64,000 bases of DNA from Lanius collurio (taxonomy: Eukaryota; Chordata; Aves; Passeriformes; Laniidae), in assembly GCA_020086605.1 (NCBI GenBank), contig JACBWW010000029.1, positions 292,970 through 356,969 on the forward strand, in the 5' to 3' direction. Below the pieces are notes generated by a model. The model saw nothing but the letters and a program-made list of their open reading frames with translations. It did not search any database and was not told the DNA's origin. Of the stretch, positions 12,671-25,400 are shown one piece after another. How positions within the stretch are numbered: the first letter of the stretch is position 1; the number at the start of each line of letters is the position of its first letter. The position numbers and the translations under genes were made by a program.

Positions 12671-15600
12671 GGAAGGGACAAAGAGGGAGGCAGCAGTGTC
12701 TGCCCACAGCTTCAGGTTGTTGTGCTGCTCACAGACCTGTGGCAGGCAGAGCACAGAACCCTGGGGTTCTCACTGACAGTCCTGTCCCCTGCACCATGGG
12801 CATGTGCTGTCACCAGTTCTTCTACATGCAGGCTGACCTCCGGCACCGTCCAGTGAGCACTGAGGGCACTGAGCTAACAATCAGTTAACCAACAGAAATA
12901 GTTCTTACAAGTTTAAAAGAATTTTTTTTATCTGTACTTAATGGTTAAAAGATTAGGGTATTGTTCTAACCCAAAACAGTAATTAGGAAAATAGATTTAC
13001 CTCTCATGGATGGGAGGCTAAAGTAAATGCTTTGAAGGAAGTTCTGTACTGAGCATAAAATTGGAAGTTTCATTCAATTATTCTTCACACACTGTTTAGA
13101 TCCCACAGAAACCTGAGCATGGAACTCTTCAGCCTCTCTAATTGAAGCAAAAATCATTGGAGTGGAAAGTGTCCTGGCTCTTCAGGAGATGTCAAAGTAC
13201 AGAACATGATGGACACCTGGGGGTTTGGGAAACAGTGACAGCTACAGCTGACCTTTGTCGAATTTAATCTGCAAATGGATTCCTGCTTAGGACAGCTAAT
13301 GCTTTTAGTTATTGTAAAGGCTTGTTCCTGGATTTTAAAAAGTTGAGAATAAATGGATTTCATGATGCAGCTCCTATGCATGTTGCATAACAAACAAGTG
13401 GCTTCTGGATGTGTTTAAATGATACAGTGTGTTGAAAAACTTTGCAGGACTTATGAATGTGTAAGTATAATTCATGCACAATGGAGGAATAATTTTTGCT
13501 ACTTAAAAAAGAAGGGACTTGGCGCTTGTTAAAAAGATAACACTGAAGATGGTGTATACTGAAGAGAAAGGAAAGGAAGTCACTGGTTGTGTTTATGATA
13601 TTCATGGGCATTTCAGGGGCTTGTTAGTCAGCTGGGCATTGCCTTTAGCCTGGGGTTTGGCATCTGGGGTCTGATGGGAGGAGGCGATATGGCAACAACT
13701 GCTTATTCAAAATCTGTCTTTATTTTTCTTGTCTGAAGCTGCTCTTGCCTCTTACAGGACACTTGCAGGTGAATGTAGCTTGTAGACAGAGGGATCCCAG
13801 TTCCTGGGGATAGTGTTGTGTGCGGTTTTAATCTTTCTTTTCCATTTCTCTTTTCCTGCGGGAGGTCCACGTCCTTCCCTTGGGGGACCGGACACCACAG
13901 ACAGAGGTGTCAGCTGAGTTGCCCAGAGCCAGCAGCAGTTCCAAGTCCTGTGGTGTGTTGGGGTCTGGTCTCCTGTGCTGTTGCATGCATGAGGAGCTGC
14001 CAGCAACACAAAAATTATTTCTAAAGCGTGATGTTAGTGCTGTGGCTCTCTTTGGTCTGCAAGAGAGCTTTTGTCAATATCTCTGCACTGTGCCACTAAG
14101 CCATGGCCAGGTCCTCTGCCTTTTCCCAAGGAGTGAATTCAGACTAACCTGTGACTCTCACCCACTGCAGCTAAGAGCAACCTCAGCCTCAAATACAATG
14201 TGTTTTCTTGCCTTAAACAGGTGCCTGGTGATTATAGCAAGTAACTCACATTCCAGGATAATTCAGTGAAGGCTTGGGCATGGAGACTACCAGCTTATGC
14301 CTGTCTGATGAATGCTTCTGGCTTGTCACATCAATAATCCCTGTATTAATGAGTGCCCTGTGATGTGATGCGGTTGACTGACAAATCCTGAAGTTATATA
14401 TGCATAGGAGTAAGTGCTGGAGTTCTCCAAGGTGCACTTTTACAATGTCTTTTATCAGCCTATATGTGACAGCCTGTCAGAAAACATCCTGGGGAAGCAG
14501 GCAGCTGTGGGCCTGGGAATCCACCTTTCCTAGTAAGGTCACAAAGCTTTTCCTCTCTCTTACTTCTCATCTGAGTGGATCTGCACCTCCAAAAGGTGTG
14601 TGGTGGTGTGGGGGGTGTGCTGGTGTGGTTGTGCAGCAGAGGTGTAGAACATGCTGTCCAAAAGACGTACCTACCGGATGTACTGGAGTCCTCAAGCCTT
14701 CTTGCTTAGAGGTGCTCTCTCCCGTGCTTCCCCTAGAATAGGTAGCCCCTAAGCAGGCAGTGAATCTCAGCAGATAGTAATAGTAATAATAATAATAATA
14801 ATAATAATAGCAGCTGTAAAATATTGCACCTTCCCAATGAGATTTTAATTATGGTACTACAGTTGGGAGAGGAAATCAAGCTGTAGTACACCACTGTATT
14901 TACAACGGCATCCACCATCTTTGTCCTTTCCCTCTGCATCCTCTCATTCCAGTAACAATTACACTCCCCGCTGATGTGGCCCTGGACTGTCAAGCAGCTC
15001 CCGTGCCATGGCATGCCGAGCTCTGCAGTTCCTCCAGCTGACCCCAGTCCCATGGTGCGGGGATCTCAAGGGGTGCTGGGTGGGCACACAGCGTAAAGGT
15101 GCCCATGTGTGCCAGTTCCCCTCCTGGCCCCAGCCAGTGCCCAGCACTGATGATATTCTTGTCCAGAGTGAACCAAGGCAGTGCTAAAATGGGTCCTGAC
15201 AGCAGTATGGAGCAGTATGGAGGGGTGCCGTGGGGTTCAGGCCCAAGTCAAACCCCAGGCTGTGTCTGTGCACCTGTTTCCCCTCAGCAGCTGTCTCAGT
15301 AGGGGAGAGTGGGGGTCAGAGGGGACACTGCAGGTCAGGCGTGAGAGTGGGGAGTAGTGCTTGTCCTCTCACTGCTGCCCAGTGTGCACATTGCTGCCTG
15401 GCTGGGGATGTCATGTGCCCTGACGCTGTGGTTGGGTTTTACTTCCAACTTCAGTTGCTGGAGTTGAGGGAACTTGCCCCGTGTGAGTTCCCTCCCTGTG
15501 TCTGCCAGTGGCTCAGCAGCCAGTGCCAAGGCTTCTTCCTGGATTCTACCAAGACACAAAACCCTTCCAGTGGACAATTGTTTCCCTTTGGTGTTCACCA

Positions 15601-15955
15601 GATGATGAGTCCAGAATACAGCCTGTCCTATCAGAGATGTGCCCTGAACAGGAAAGCGCTTCCCCCATAGCCCTTGTGTTCATTCTCTTCTCCGGATGCC
15701 ACCAATCCCCCCATCCCCATCGACCTTTATGGTCATAAGTCACTGAGCATTCCCACCCCCTTCCAAAGTCAAGACAGTGTGAGCCTGGGCCAACTGCCCG
15801 TGGGCACCCACCTCCGTAGCACTGCTGGCATGGCCACCTCCATGGCCCTTACTGCATCCGCTGTCCCGGGACAGTCAGCGTTCACATATTGTGGCTCTGC
15901 CAAAAAACGGTCTGATGTCAGCCCTTGGCTAGGATCTTGTGTTTGGGGCAGGCAG
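12671..15955. other. Non-coding region upstream of the main promoter
   Basis: No coding exon recognised. Contains the TAA microsatellite at 14778-14809 and a G/T-rich low-complexity patch at about 14598-14640. CpG content rises toward the right edge where the PPP2R2B CpG island begins. Confidence 0.5.
14778..14809. repeat. (TAA)n trinucleotide microsatellite
   Basis: About ten TAA/AAT units with one interrupting TAG near the left end. It lies about 1.5 kb upstream of the PPP2R2B exon 1 ATG. Likely length-polymorphic. Confidence 0.9.
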
Positions 15956-16003
15956 GTCAGGGAGCAGCAGTCCGTCTGCCTGGAGGCTGCAGGAGCTTCC
16001 CCA

Positions 16004-16160
16004 GGAGCAGGGGCGTCCACCAGGGGCAGTGGCGCCCCGGGCGGGAAGGAGCAATCCCGGGGCAAGTGCGTCACCAGGTAAGACAGCATCCCCGGGCAGG
16101 AGCGTCCCGGGGCAGGAGTGTCCCTGGGGCAGGTGCGTCTCGGAGCAGGAACGTCTTCGG
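16004..16160. repeat. Imperfect GC-rich minisatellite in the PPP2R2B promoter
   Basis: Several diverged copies of a unit of about 17-19 bp, roughly CCCGGGGCAGGAGCGTC, are visible. The clearest tandem copies are at about 16089-16155. The array lies 200-360 bp upstream of the start codon inside the CpG island. An exact splice-donor-like sequence (CCAG|GTAAGA, junction after 16077) sits within it. Confidence 0.6.
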
Positions 16161-16310
16161 GGCTGGGGCGGGGGCTGGGGCTGCGCCGCGCTCCGCCCGC
16201 CCGCGCGGTGCCGGTCGGTGCCGTATGGGAGGAGCCACCGGGCACCGCCGCCCCTGCGCCCCCCCCGCCGCATTTGGCGGCCGCCGCCGCGGAGCAGGGC
16301 GCGGGGGGGG

Positions 16311-16382
16311 ATGATGGATCCGCGGCTGCGGCTGCTGACGCTCCGCGCCCGCCTGCCCGCCGTCAATGGAGGAGGACGCTGA
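16311..16382 (+). CDS. Upstream ORF overlapping the PPP2R2B start codon
   Basis: Two adjacent ATGs at 16311 and 16314 open a 23-residue frame (MMDPRLRLLT...). It runs past the PPP2R2B ATG at 16366 in another frame and stops at TGA 16380-16382. The second ATG has the strong context A at -3 and G at +4. The main ATG has T at -3 and G at +4, which is weaker. If the mRNA starts upstream of 16311, this arrangement would be expected to lower B-beta-1 translation by leaky scanning. The transcription start is unknown, so translation of this frame is inferred. Confidence 0.4.
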   Translation: MMDPRLRLLTLRARLPAVNGGGR

Positions 16383-16435
16383 GACCCGTAAGATCAGCAG
16401 CAGTTTCCTGCGAGACCACAGCTATGCCACGGAAG
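16366..16435 (+). CDS. PPP2R2B: PPP2R2B coding exon 1
   Basis: Encodes residues 1-23 ([23 protein letters not shown]) plus the first base of codon 24. The donor is GAAG|GTGAGC. The start was chosen because the peptide matches the B-beta-1 N-terminus known from mammals, with differences at positions 5, 6, 11 and 12 (Ala, Glu, Ser, Ser here; Ile, Asp, Asn, Asn in human from memory). Confidence 0.95.
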
Positions 16436-19400
16436 GTGAGCCCGGCCCGCAGCCCCCGGCCCGCCCGCAGCAGGTGAGGCCGCCCCGCAGCGGCCCCGGC
16501 ACCTGCCCTGGCACCTGCCCGCATCGCCGCGCTTCGCTCCGCGCCCTCCCCCGCGGCTCTCCGCGCCCCGGGGCCGCGGCTGTCCCGGGACCGGCACCGC
16601 TGCCCGGGCCAGGCTGGTCAGCCCCACGGCGGCGGCCCCAGCGGGTCGGTGCGGGCGCAGCGAAGCCGCTCCGGTGACTCAGCAGCGCCGGGCGTCGCTG
16701 GGTGGGCTCCCCCGGCCGGGCTGGTCCCTCAGCGGAGTGGTGGCGGCTGAGTCGCGGCACCGGGAGCCGCCCGCAGCAGCGCTCGGGAGGCAGCCGCCCC
16801 CATCTCCCTCCCCGGGGCTGCCGGAGCCTCGCGTTCCCGCCCTGTTGCGAAGCCCCCCGCCCCGCCGAGCCCATCCAGGAGGCCCTGCGCCTTCGCTCCT
16901 CCGGCTCTGGGAGAAAGGGGAGTCCCGACCCCTCCGCAAGCCCTTCCCCACTGGAGCGGAGCCCGCGGGGCCGGAGGGATGCGGAGCTCGCCGGAGCCAG
17001 AAGGATGCGGGCGGCGGCCGCGTTTCGAGATCGGCTTCCTCAGCCCCTGAGGGCGTTCGCGGTGCTGCAGGTGGCTGAAGCCGCGGTGTGAGGTGCGGGA
17101 ATACGGCAGACGCTGGTGCAGGTCTCGTCAATGGAACAGTTGTCTCAGGGCTGTTTTCTCTACAAGCTGCTCTAGGAAGATGTATGAATCCTGACTGGTG
17201 TGTTGCAGATGCAAGGAGATGCCGAGGCTGTTGGACATGGATAATGTCACAGCCCTGATGAGGCTCATGGTGCATTTGAAAGTGATTTCCCGTTATGGCT
17301 CAAGAGTGGAGAAGATGGTGTGGCCATGTTCAGTTCAGGCATTAGAACATGAGCTCGGCCTGCACATGATGCTGCAGCCACCACAAAGGCAGCTCCACCA
17401 GTGAGGGGTGAAGGAGTGATGGGTATGGAGCTGCTGTTGCCTCTGCTGTCCTCCCTGGTAGTTGAAGAGCTGTCAACTTCACATCAGCTCTGTCACAAAC
17501 CTCCCTTTGGTTTCTTGCTTCAGGAGGAAACTGCAGCTGATGTAAAGCAAAACCAAACCCCCTACTCCTTCTGGTAGCACTGACACCTTCAATGAGGCTT
17601 CAAAAACCAGACTCCATAACAGAGTCTGAGCAGGCTTATTCATAGCTTAATTAGTAGCCAAAGAGGCTTTCCCTTACTGTGTCATCCTCATGAGACTTAG
17701 AGGAAGCTAGGCTTTGGGAATTTTGTCACATGGCTAAAGAAGGGTTTATCTAGTGGGAAATCTTTGGCTTGATATAGTAATAGAAAGCTTTGGATAGCTG
17801 GTGAACCACAGAAAATGGTTGTTTGTGTTACTTGTGTGTAGCTGGAGTGCGAGTGCTCAGTGTGACAGCCCCAGATGCTGGGGAGGTGTTGTCCTGGGGC
17901 ATCCCTGGCTCTGCTGCTCTCCTTGGGTGTTTCACATTGTGGGCCTGGGATCCAGGAGGACTTGCTGTGGGGCCAGGTGATGGGTGCACTGTGGGGCTGG
18001 GGAGTGGGCAGACCTGCTGAGTGATGGACCTGTGGAGGCCACACCACACTGACGGAACATTTCTGCTGAGAGGGTAGTGCAAGCTAATGTTTCCAGGAGG
18101 GTGCTGTGGCCAGGATGGGGCTGAGCTCCCATACCTCCACAGTTGTCTGGCTCACATCACCATGTGCTGTGCTCTCTGAAGGATGAATTTGCTGTTGCTG
18201 CATTATAAAAGGCAGCTGCAACAGCCAGCTAATGAAAAATGGAGCTATAGCTACCTTGTTGTGACTTGCTGAGAACTCAGGTTTCCTGGCTGGGAAGGGT
18301 GGAGGGTTGAGATGAGCCTGCAGTGATTTCTGCCCATGACACTGGGAAGGCTGGGGATTTTCAGTGATGAGATCCAGTCTGTCTGTAATCTGTGGCTGTA
18401 TGCTGGCATTTTCAGAAGAACCTTGTGTGTTGTACTAGTGAACCATAGCAGTCCTCTCCATAGAAATGAAACAGTCAGGGGCATTTGTGCAGTGGGTGAC
18501 TGAATCAGCCGGTGTGATCCCTGCTGTGGTGTCAGGACAGGGGGAAGTACCGAAGGGGATTTAATGGCTATGTATCAGCTGGGAGTTTTTCTTCCCCTTC
18601 GTGCTGTATAGGAATCCTGACTCTCTATGCAGTGGTTCTGCTAGAGGGAGGCTGGGTGCACTTTGAAATGGTAGATTCTACTAAGATAAAAAAATTAGAT
18701 AATTCAGGGTTTTTTTTTCTACATGTGAAATCAGCATGTGCCTAAAACGCTGTGGTATCTGGTTAAAAAAGAGGAAAATCCTTCCAAATGCTGTGCAGCA
18801 AGTGCGACTTGCTTTGGAAATGAAAATGAAGGTGTCTCTGGTGTGTCAGCTGAGGGAAATAGTCAGTTATGTAATTTGCTTTAATGGAGTGCTGTTGTCA
18901 CTTAAATAGGTCTGGTATTTTCATGCAAATATGGGGTGAGGATGGTGTTTCACAAGTGCACATTTGAATGCCTTGTTCTTGTGCAGATCAGAGTATTGCT
19001 GAGAAGAAACGAGGCCCTTGTGCTAATTCGACCCGAGTTGCCAGGGAGGTGCTGAGGTGCAGCCCACATCCCCAACCATGTCACAAGGTTTGCCAGGCAC
19101 AGGGTGAGCAGGTTCCAGGGCTCAGATCTCAGAGCACTGCTGCAGAACGGCAGACCTCACATGAAAAATGTTCAGAAAATATGCTTGGTTTGTTCTTGTT
19201 TTGCATAAATCTATCTTCATTGGCAATTCTGCTGAGTGGCCAGCCAAAAGTAGGACAAATTGAGGCATTTGAATACAAACAACCGTTCGACCAGCTTCCA
19301 ATTCTAGATGTGCTTGCTGGAGAAGTGGCCTTAAGGGTCCATCATGCCCCCTGTCCCAAGCTGGCCCATTTCAGCAGCTATACCCAAAATGCATCTCCTT

Positions 19401-22400
19401 TAGGCTTCAGGCTGTAGGTGTCACCAGTTTTGTACAGCAGTGCTGTTCACCTGGCATATCTCTGAGTACTTGCAGTGGCTGATAGTTGGGTAAATACCTC
19501 CAAACAAGAGAGGAATGACATGAATGACCCTTTCCATGAGCCCTGCCCTGAGCCCTACTCAGCCTGTGTGCTCAGCAGGTTCAGATGGGACAGGAGCTCA
19601 GTCATGGTTCAACCCCGTGGGACAGTGCCTCATATTGATCTTCCTTGTCTATGCAGACCTGCCCTGTTGCAGGTATCCTCTGATGAAGGAGGGATGCTGA
19701 GCACCAGGCTGGCCTGGGTGCCACAGGTCACTCCTAGGGTTCTTGTGACAGGGCCGGGTGGGCCAGGGCCAGGCTGGTACTCCCTGTCCCCATTTGTGAG
19801 CTCGGCCAGGAGCACAGCCCATCTTCTCGCAGGCACCTGGCTGTTGGGATGGAATTCAGCTCTCCAGCTCTGTCCCTGCTCCCTCCTGATGTTGCTAGCT
19901 GTCCTGGGCTTGGTGTGGAGAGCCCACAGGCCTTGGTCCCACAACAGCCACTGCAGAGTCATCCTTTCACGTGAAAATGTGGAGGCACTGAGACATAGCC
20001 CTTCCTGCTGGTGTGATGCAACAGACATGAACTCTTCCAGGATGTGATGGGTGCCCTGCAGCCCCAGGGACCTGTTCTGGGGAGGCACTGGCAGGAATCT
20101 CTGAGTGGAATGTGCATTTTGGGGTGTGTGCTTTGGCCATTAACACAGTGCAAATGTCCCAGGCCCAGCAATGCTCTGGGTGGCACAGGCGTGGTCCAGC
20201 CCTTGGCTCCCATGATTTCCAACATGGCACTGGGAGGAGGAGCAGTGGTCTTGCCTGGGCTTCATAGGGAGGTGGCTGTGGCCAGTTGGTTGTGCTGTTG
20301 GAGAAGGACCCTTGGGAAAATTCATACCCCGTGGCCATGGTGTGGGCCCACTATGGGGGGACATCCTGGCACTCCCTGAGGGACATCCGTATTTCCCAAT
20401 GGCTCTGCCAAGGGACCTTCTTCCCTGCAGGCACAGGGCTGACCGTGCTGGGGATGCATGGGCTTGGAGATATGTTGTGCCATCCTGCTGGGCAGGACAG
20501 TCATGACACCTTGCAGCCACTCCTGGGCCACTGCATGGCTGCTCCCCGCACCCTTTCCCCGGTTCTGGCTAATGCCTCTGCAAATCTTTAATCTCCTGGG
20601 TGAGTGTTTCCCAAACTGAATGGGTTTTGCTGCTGAGAAATCTATCACTAAGCCTTTATTTCCTTTTCCTGCTTTAATCTTGTTACTCTGTAACCCTATG
20701 TCAGCCTCTCTGTCATTCCCATCCTGCCTGTATACCTGCTGTGCGGTTGTGCTGCAGGAAGGGGCCCTGATGCCATTGCCTCTCTGCCCTGATGCCTGTG
20801 AAGTTTACCTCTAGCTCTCTGTGGTACGGTGGTTGTTTTTTTTTAAATCTGCATGTAGTGTCCAGGAAAGCACCAAGTGAAGCATTTCCCACTGCTGGGT
20901 TAGGGCAAGAGCTGTCGGGTATTTCTGTTGTCGCAAACGATGCAAGTTGCTGTTTGAAGATCATCTGGATTGAGATTTAATTAATCTGCGAACCTCAGTG
21001 AAGTTGTTTTATCACATAAGTATTTTGATTATGAAACACAATCCCATCCTTTCTGCTTTTTATTTATACACATGTACTGTGTTTAAACGTCCCTTCCTCT
21101 TCCTGAGCCTGTGCTCCCTCCAGGTAGGAAGGACCCACAGACATGTCTCCTTCTGCCTAATACGGGATCACTGCAGAAGCACACTGTAACTCAGCTGTTT
21201 GCAGTGCTGTACATTAAAGCTGATTTGGGATACTTTAATCTACAGATTAATGAGAGAATAGATGTGCCTAGGGACTCTGTAATCTAGAGATTACTGAGAG
21301 TACTGGGAGCAGGTAATGATGTGACTGACCCACTGCAAATGGACTATGAGGAGGGTGCCTGGTCACTGGTGATGGCTTGCATCTGTCTCTGTCTCCTCAG
21401 CTCTGTGCAAGAACCAAGGTGCTCCCTCTCCATTGCTGAGGAAAGCTGGGTCACTCCCAGCAGGCACCAACAGCAATGTGGAGGGGTCTGGCCTTAGAGC
21501 CTGGAGTTACCCAGTCCCTGTTGCTGTGAGGTCCCTGTGTTCTGAGGACCAGCTACAGCAGGTCAGAACCCAGCATTGGTCTTTCCCTCAAGCCCAGGAC
21601 CCTGGGGTATGCTGTGGTGCTTACAGGGTGATCCTTGGGGTGCCAGCCAGGACAGCCCCATCATCCGGTTTCAAAATGGAATCGAAGGACTTGGTGAAGT
21701 GGTCAAGATTTACTAAATGCAGAGAGAACACCTCTGGTTCAGGAGCCCCCTGAGCTGGACACTGCAGAGGGTAGGAGTGGAAGTGTTGCATAGTTGCCCT
21801 GTTTGTGTGTATCGCCTGTTGTCTGTTGGAGACAGGACACTGGGCTGGATGTTCTCCTTATCTGACCCAGAAGATTGCCCCTGTGGCTGCTTGTGAGAAC
21901 AGGAGTTCTGCAGGGATTTGCCAAACCCGTCATGCCTCCTCTCAAAAGAGCTAGTGGGATCTGGTGCCTGGAAATAGGTGGAAAGGCTTGATGCTGTGGC
22001 AGACTAGGTGATCATCAGCATTCCCTAACTCTGAAAGCTGGACCAGAGGTGTACCCCTGCCAGCAGGCTTAGAATCATAGAATCATACAATCATTAAGGT
22101 TGAAAAAGATCTCCAAGATCACTGAGTCCAGACTTGCTTGTTAGTGATTGGCTGGGAGGATAAATGCTTGTGGAAAAAATCCTTTGAGAATATAAATCCC
22201 AGCTGCTGGGTCACTGGAAATGCTGCTGGTGTGAGTTGGTGCCTGCCGTAGCCGCTGTGAGATATGTGTTGGCTGGTGCAGAGGTGAGGCCCGCTGAGCC
22301 GGCACATGTAGTGGAGCCGAGGCGTGTTGACCTGGCAGGATGCTATGCTGATCAGGCAGCTTAAAAATAGCGGCTGCTTCCTCCCTGCTCCTCCCCATCT

Positions 22401-25400
22401 CGGCTGTGCGGCTGCGGCCGGGAGCTGGTAGCGCTCACTCCGATGTGCTGAGCAGGCACAAAGGTCCAGCTGTACACAGGGTTGGCAGGGGGCTCGGGCA
22501 CCGCAGGGGGCGTCCGGGCAGTGCCGTGTGGGCACCCCCAGGGCTCTGGACACTGTGGGGAGTGCCAAGGCACTGACGTGCAGCCACCTACCAGGGGTCC
22601 GGGCAGCCAGTGTCGGTGGAGCTGCTGCACAGCCGATCTGCCTGGAGCTGGTGGATAAACGCCGAAAGACCCACAGACTTCTCATCTCAGTGTCCCTGTG
22701 TAGAGCTGCTGTGATTTTGGGCACCTGGCAGTGGCACTTGAGCTCTTCGCAGCCCTCCCAAAATCCCCATGAGTTGGGCAGCTCATGATTGCCCTGCCTT
22801 GGAGAGGGCAGTTGAGGCACAGTGAAGTCGGAACTGGCCTGGGCCTGACCCCAGCTCTCTGGGAAAGGTTCAGATGCCACCGTGGCCACCTGCCCCAGCG
22901 CCTGGACACTGGAAGCAAGATGTGTGGACATTGGTGTGTTTGTGCACTGTCAGGAATGCTGTCCCCAGCTCACCTCCCTTCCATCCTCCCAGTAATGGTG
23001 TGATTGAGCTGTTGGAGTCAATGTCTTCATTGAGGGCAGTTCCAGCACTGGTTGTTGTTTTTCCCTGATGCATTATGAGCCTGATTTCTTGAGTGAAAAG
23101 GGTCACTCTCTCTGGCCCAGGGGGTCCCAGGATGGGGCAGGTAGCTGTGTGGTTTGTGTGGGGTTTCTGTTGTTTCGGTTTTCAGCCTTTATCTGCTTAA
23201 GTCTCCAGCAGCAAAGCCCTCACTGCAGCTCCAGCTCACTGTTTCAGGTTCAGCTTACAGAGGATGTTGTGGTACTCTGAGGTGCGGTGTGTACCTTGGG
23301 AAGGAGTTAAAATGCCAGACAGGTCAGGAGCTCTGTGCTGTGATACCACAGGAGGCTGCAGGGGCCAGGACAGTGGGGCTTGAGGAGAGCAGAGAGTCGC
23401 TTCCAGGCAGCTGAATATCCGGGAGGGTCCTGCCTCCGGGGCAGTGCTGTTGGTCTGCATTGCACAGAAGTGTTGTGCAGCCTTTTTGTTTCCTTTAAAG
23501 CCCATTTCCTCACTTCCCCGGGTGCCACGAGTCAGCTGTTTCGTCACGAGCAGGGACCATCTCTTCTAATGTTATGCTAAGACAGGTCCTGGGAACGGAA
23601 CAGTAACCAAAATAGAAACTAGAAACCAAAGTAGCTGATTAATCCCTCATTTTGATCTGCTCTGTCCTGCATTTCAGCTGATTCCCTGGTGTGGTCATAA
23701 AACACAACCATTATCTCTGCTTCCCCAATATGCAAACAAATTGCTGTGATTTTCCTACGTTTGGATCAGTCCATATCCATATTCTCTGAACAACAATAAA
23801 ACATTAATGGAGATAAAGACTGTTATCTCCCTCATGTCTATTCTGTCATTGGAATAACAACTTTGAATGTTAAGAGTGCTGAGATTTATAATGCCAAGCC
23901 TGCTCAGCAAAAATAAATCGTGTTTCATAGAGCACATTACCATTTATTGCTGCTGTATTATCTGAAGCCAAGAGTGGGTGTTAACCCTGTGATAACGTCC
24001 TCAAAGGGGATTTTAAATAATTTTGTAGTTTAATTTAAAAAATTCTGTTGACTGCCTGGTTTGATCTGCAACTCATTTTAGTGCAAGGGGTATCAAAGTT
24101 GAACCTCTCCAAATGCTGATAACTAGCTCGCTGAGACATACAACAGTGGGAGAAGCCCCGGACCCCAAAATGGCTTCTGGTTCAGCTGTGGCTTCCAGTG
24201 AACCCAGCCCAACTCAGCCACACAAGCAGGGCTCCCTAAATGTGCTCACTTTCAAGGTTTTGTAGACTTTGGAAGATCGGTGGATCCTTGAAGTTTCATC
24301 TTGGTGTTTTCATTCTTGATATCTGAGTCCTCATCAGCTCATAGCAAGCTGATAGCAAGAGAGATGTGTCTCAGTTGTGATTTGACATGTGATCTGAGCT
24401 GGTGTGGCTCCACAGTCAGTGCCCCTGGGGTCCTGCCCTGCCCTCACCCTGCCCTGGCACCCTGACTGCTGTCAGGGATGGAGCAATGCTGTATCACAGC
24501 AGTGCACAGTGATGGCCAGCCAGCTCCAGACTGGCGTTCTGTGCCCAGTGATGGGTGTTCTGGGTGTCCCCTGGTTGGCTACAGCTGTGTTACAGTGGTT
24601 GTGCTGCCCCTGGCTGTCCAGATGTGAAAGTGTGAGGCTGTTCAGCCAGCATGAAATTACCTGCAAGAAAACAAGCTTTGCTTCCGTGGGGTCCTGCTCT
24701 GTAGATCCCTGAAATACTGTCCTAAAGGTGGAGTGTATGGCATTGGCTCTTTGAGGTGGGAGGAGCACCAGTGGCAGCTCACCCACCTATACAGGCCTGT
24801 GGGTGGGACACATGCCTGCTGTTCCTAGTTCCACCAGAAACCTCCATATTGGTTAGGGGGACCCTTGCACTTGCTGTTTCAGAGCAGGAGATGGGGTCTG
24901 CTGCTGGAGGTTAGATGTCAGCAGAGGTGGAGGTTGCTCCAACCTCAGCCGGCAAGTTGTCCATGGAAACATGCATCTCTGTGGGATTTGGGGAATGGAA
25001 GAGAGAGAATTAGGCTGTTTTGGAAAGCCCTCCCTCACAATCCCTAAATAAACTTGGCCTTCGTTTCAGCAGGCTGACAGATTCTTAATTATAATAACAG
25101 CATGAGCAGTGTTGCTTTGTAACTGGTTCCCCATTGAAAATTTCTGGCTAGCAGGAGCAGTGTGCCAGATGTCTGCTTGTGATTGCCTCTGCTTGGGAAG
25201 ATCTGTTCGGGTAACACTCTCAGCTGGAGGATACGAGTCATGCAGGGATCCAGGGGTACTCCGGTTGTTTACCTGATTTTTTGGCAGAAGCCAGAGTCCC
25301 ATCACAATCTTCGCAAGTGTCTCTGCAGCAATTTCCTTCCACAGAGATACCCTGTTTGAAGGCACCAGAGCAAACAGGGACCCAAACCTCTCTCAGCAGT

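Larger units (their letters stand above)
15960..17105 (+). promoter_or_regulatory. PPP2R2B: CpG-island promoter of PPP2R2B (B-beta-1-type start)
   Basis: A sharply bounded GC/CpG-rich island of about 1.1 kb surrounds coding exon 1, with the densest CpG content at 16150-17050. GC boxes are visible, for example GGGGCGGGGG near 16163. No convincing TATA box is seen, as is usual for CpG-island promoters with dispersed starts. The island continues into intron 1. The transcription start cannot be placed from sequence alone; it most likely lies in the 200 bp upstream of the ATG at 16366. Confidence 0.75.

Noticed and set aside
15674..16677. Several long open frames on both strands in the promoter CpG island
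   Set aside because: GC-rich DNA has few stop codons. Apart from the exon 1 peptide none matches a known protein.
22119..22931. 270-residue - strand open frame
   Set aside because: It starts beside a CR1 remnant and runs through moderately GC-rich intron. No domain, and the composition looks arbitrary.
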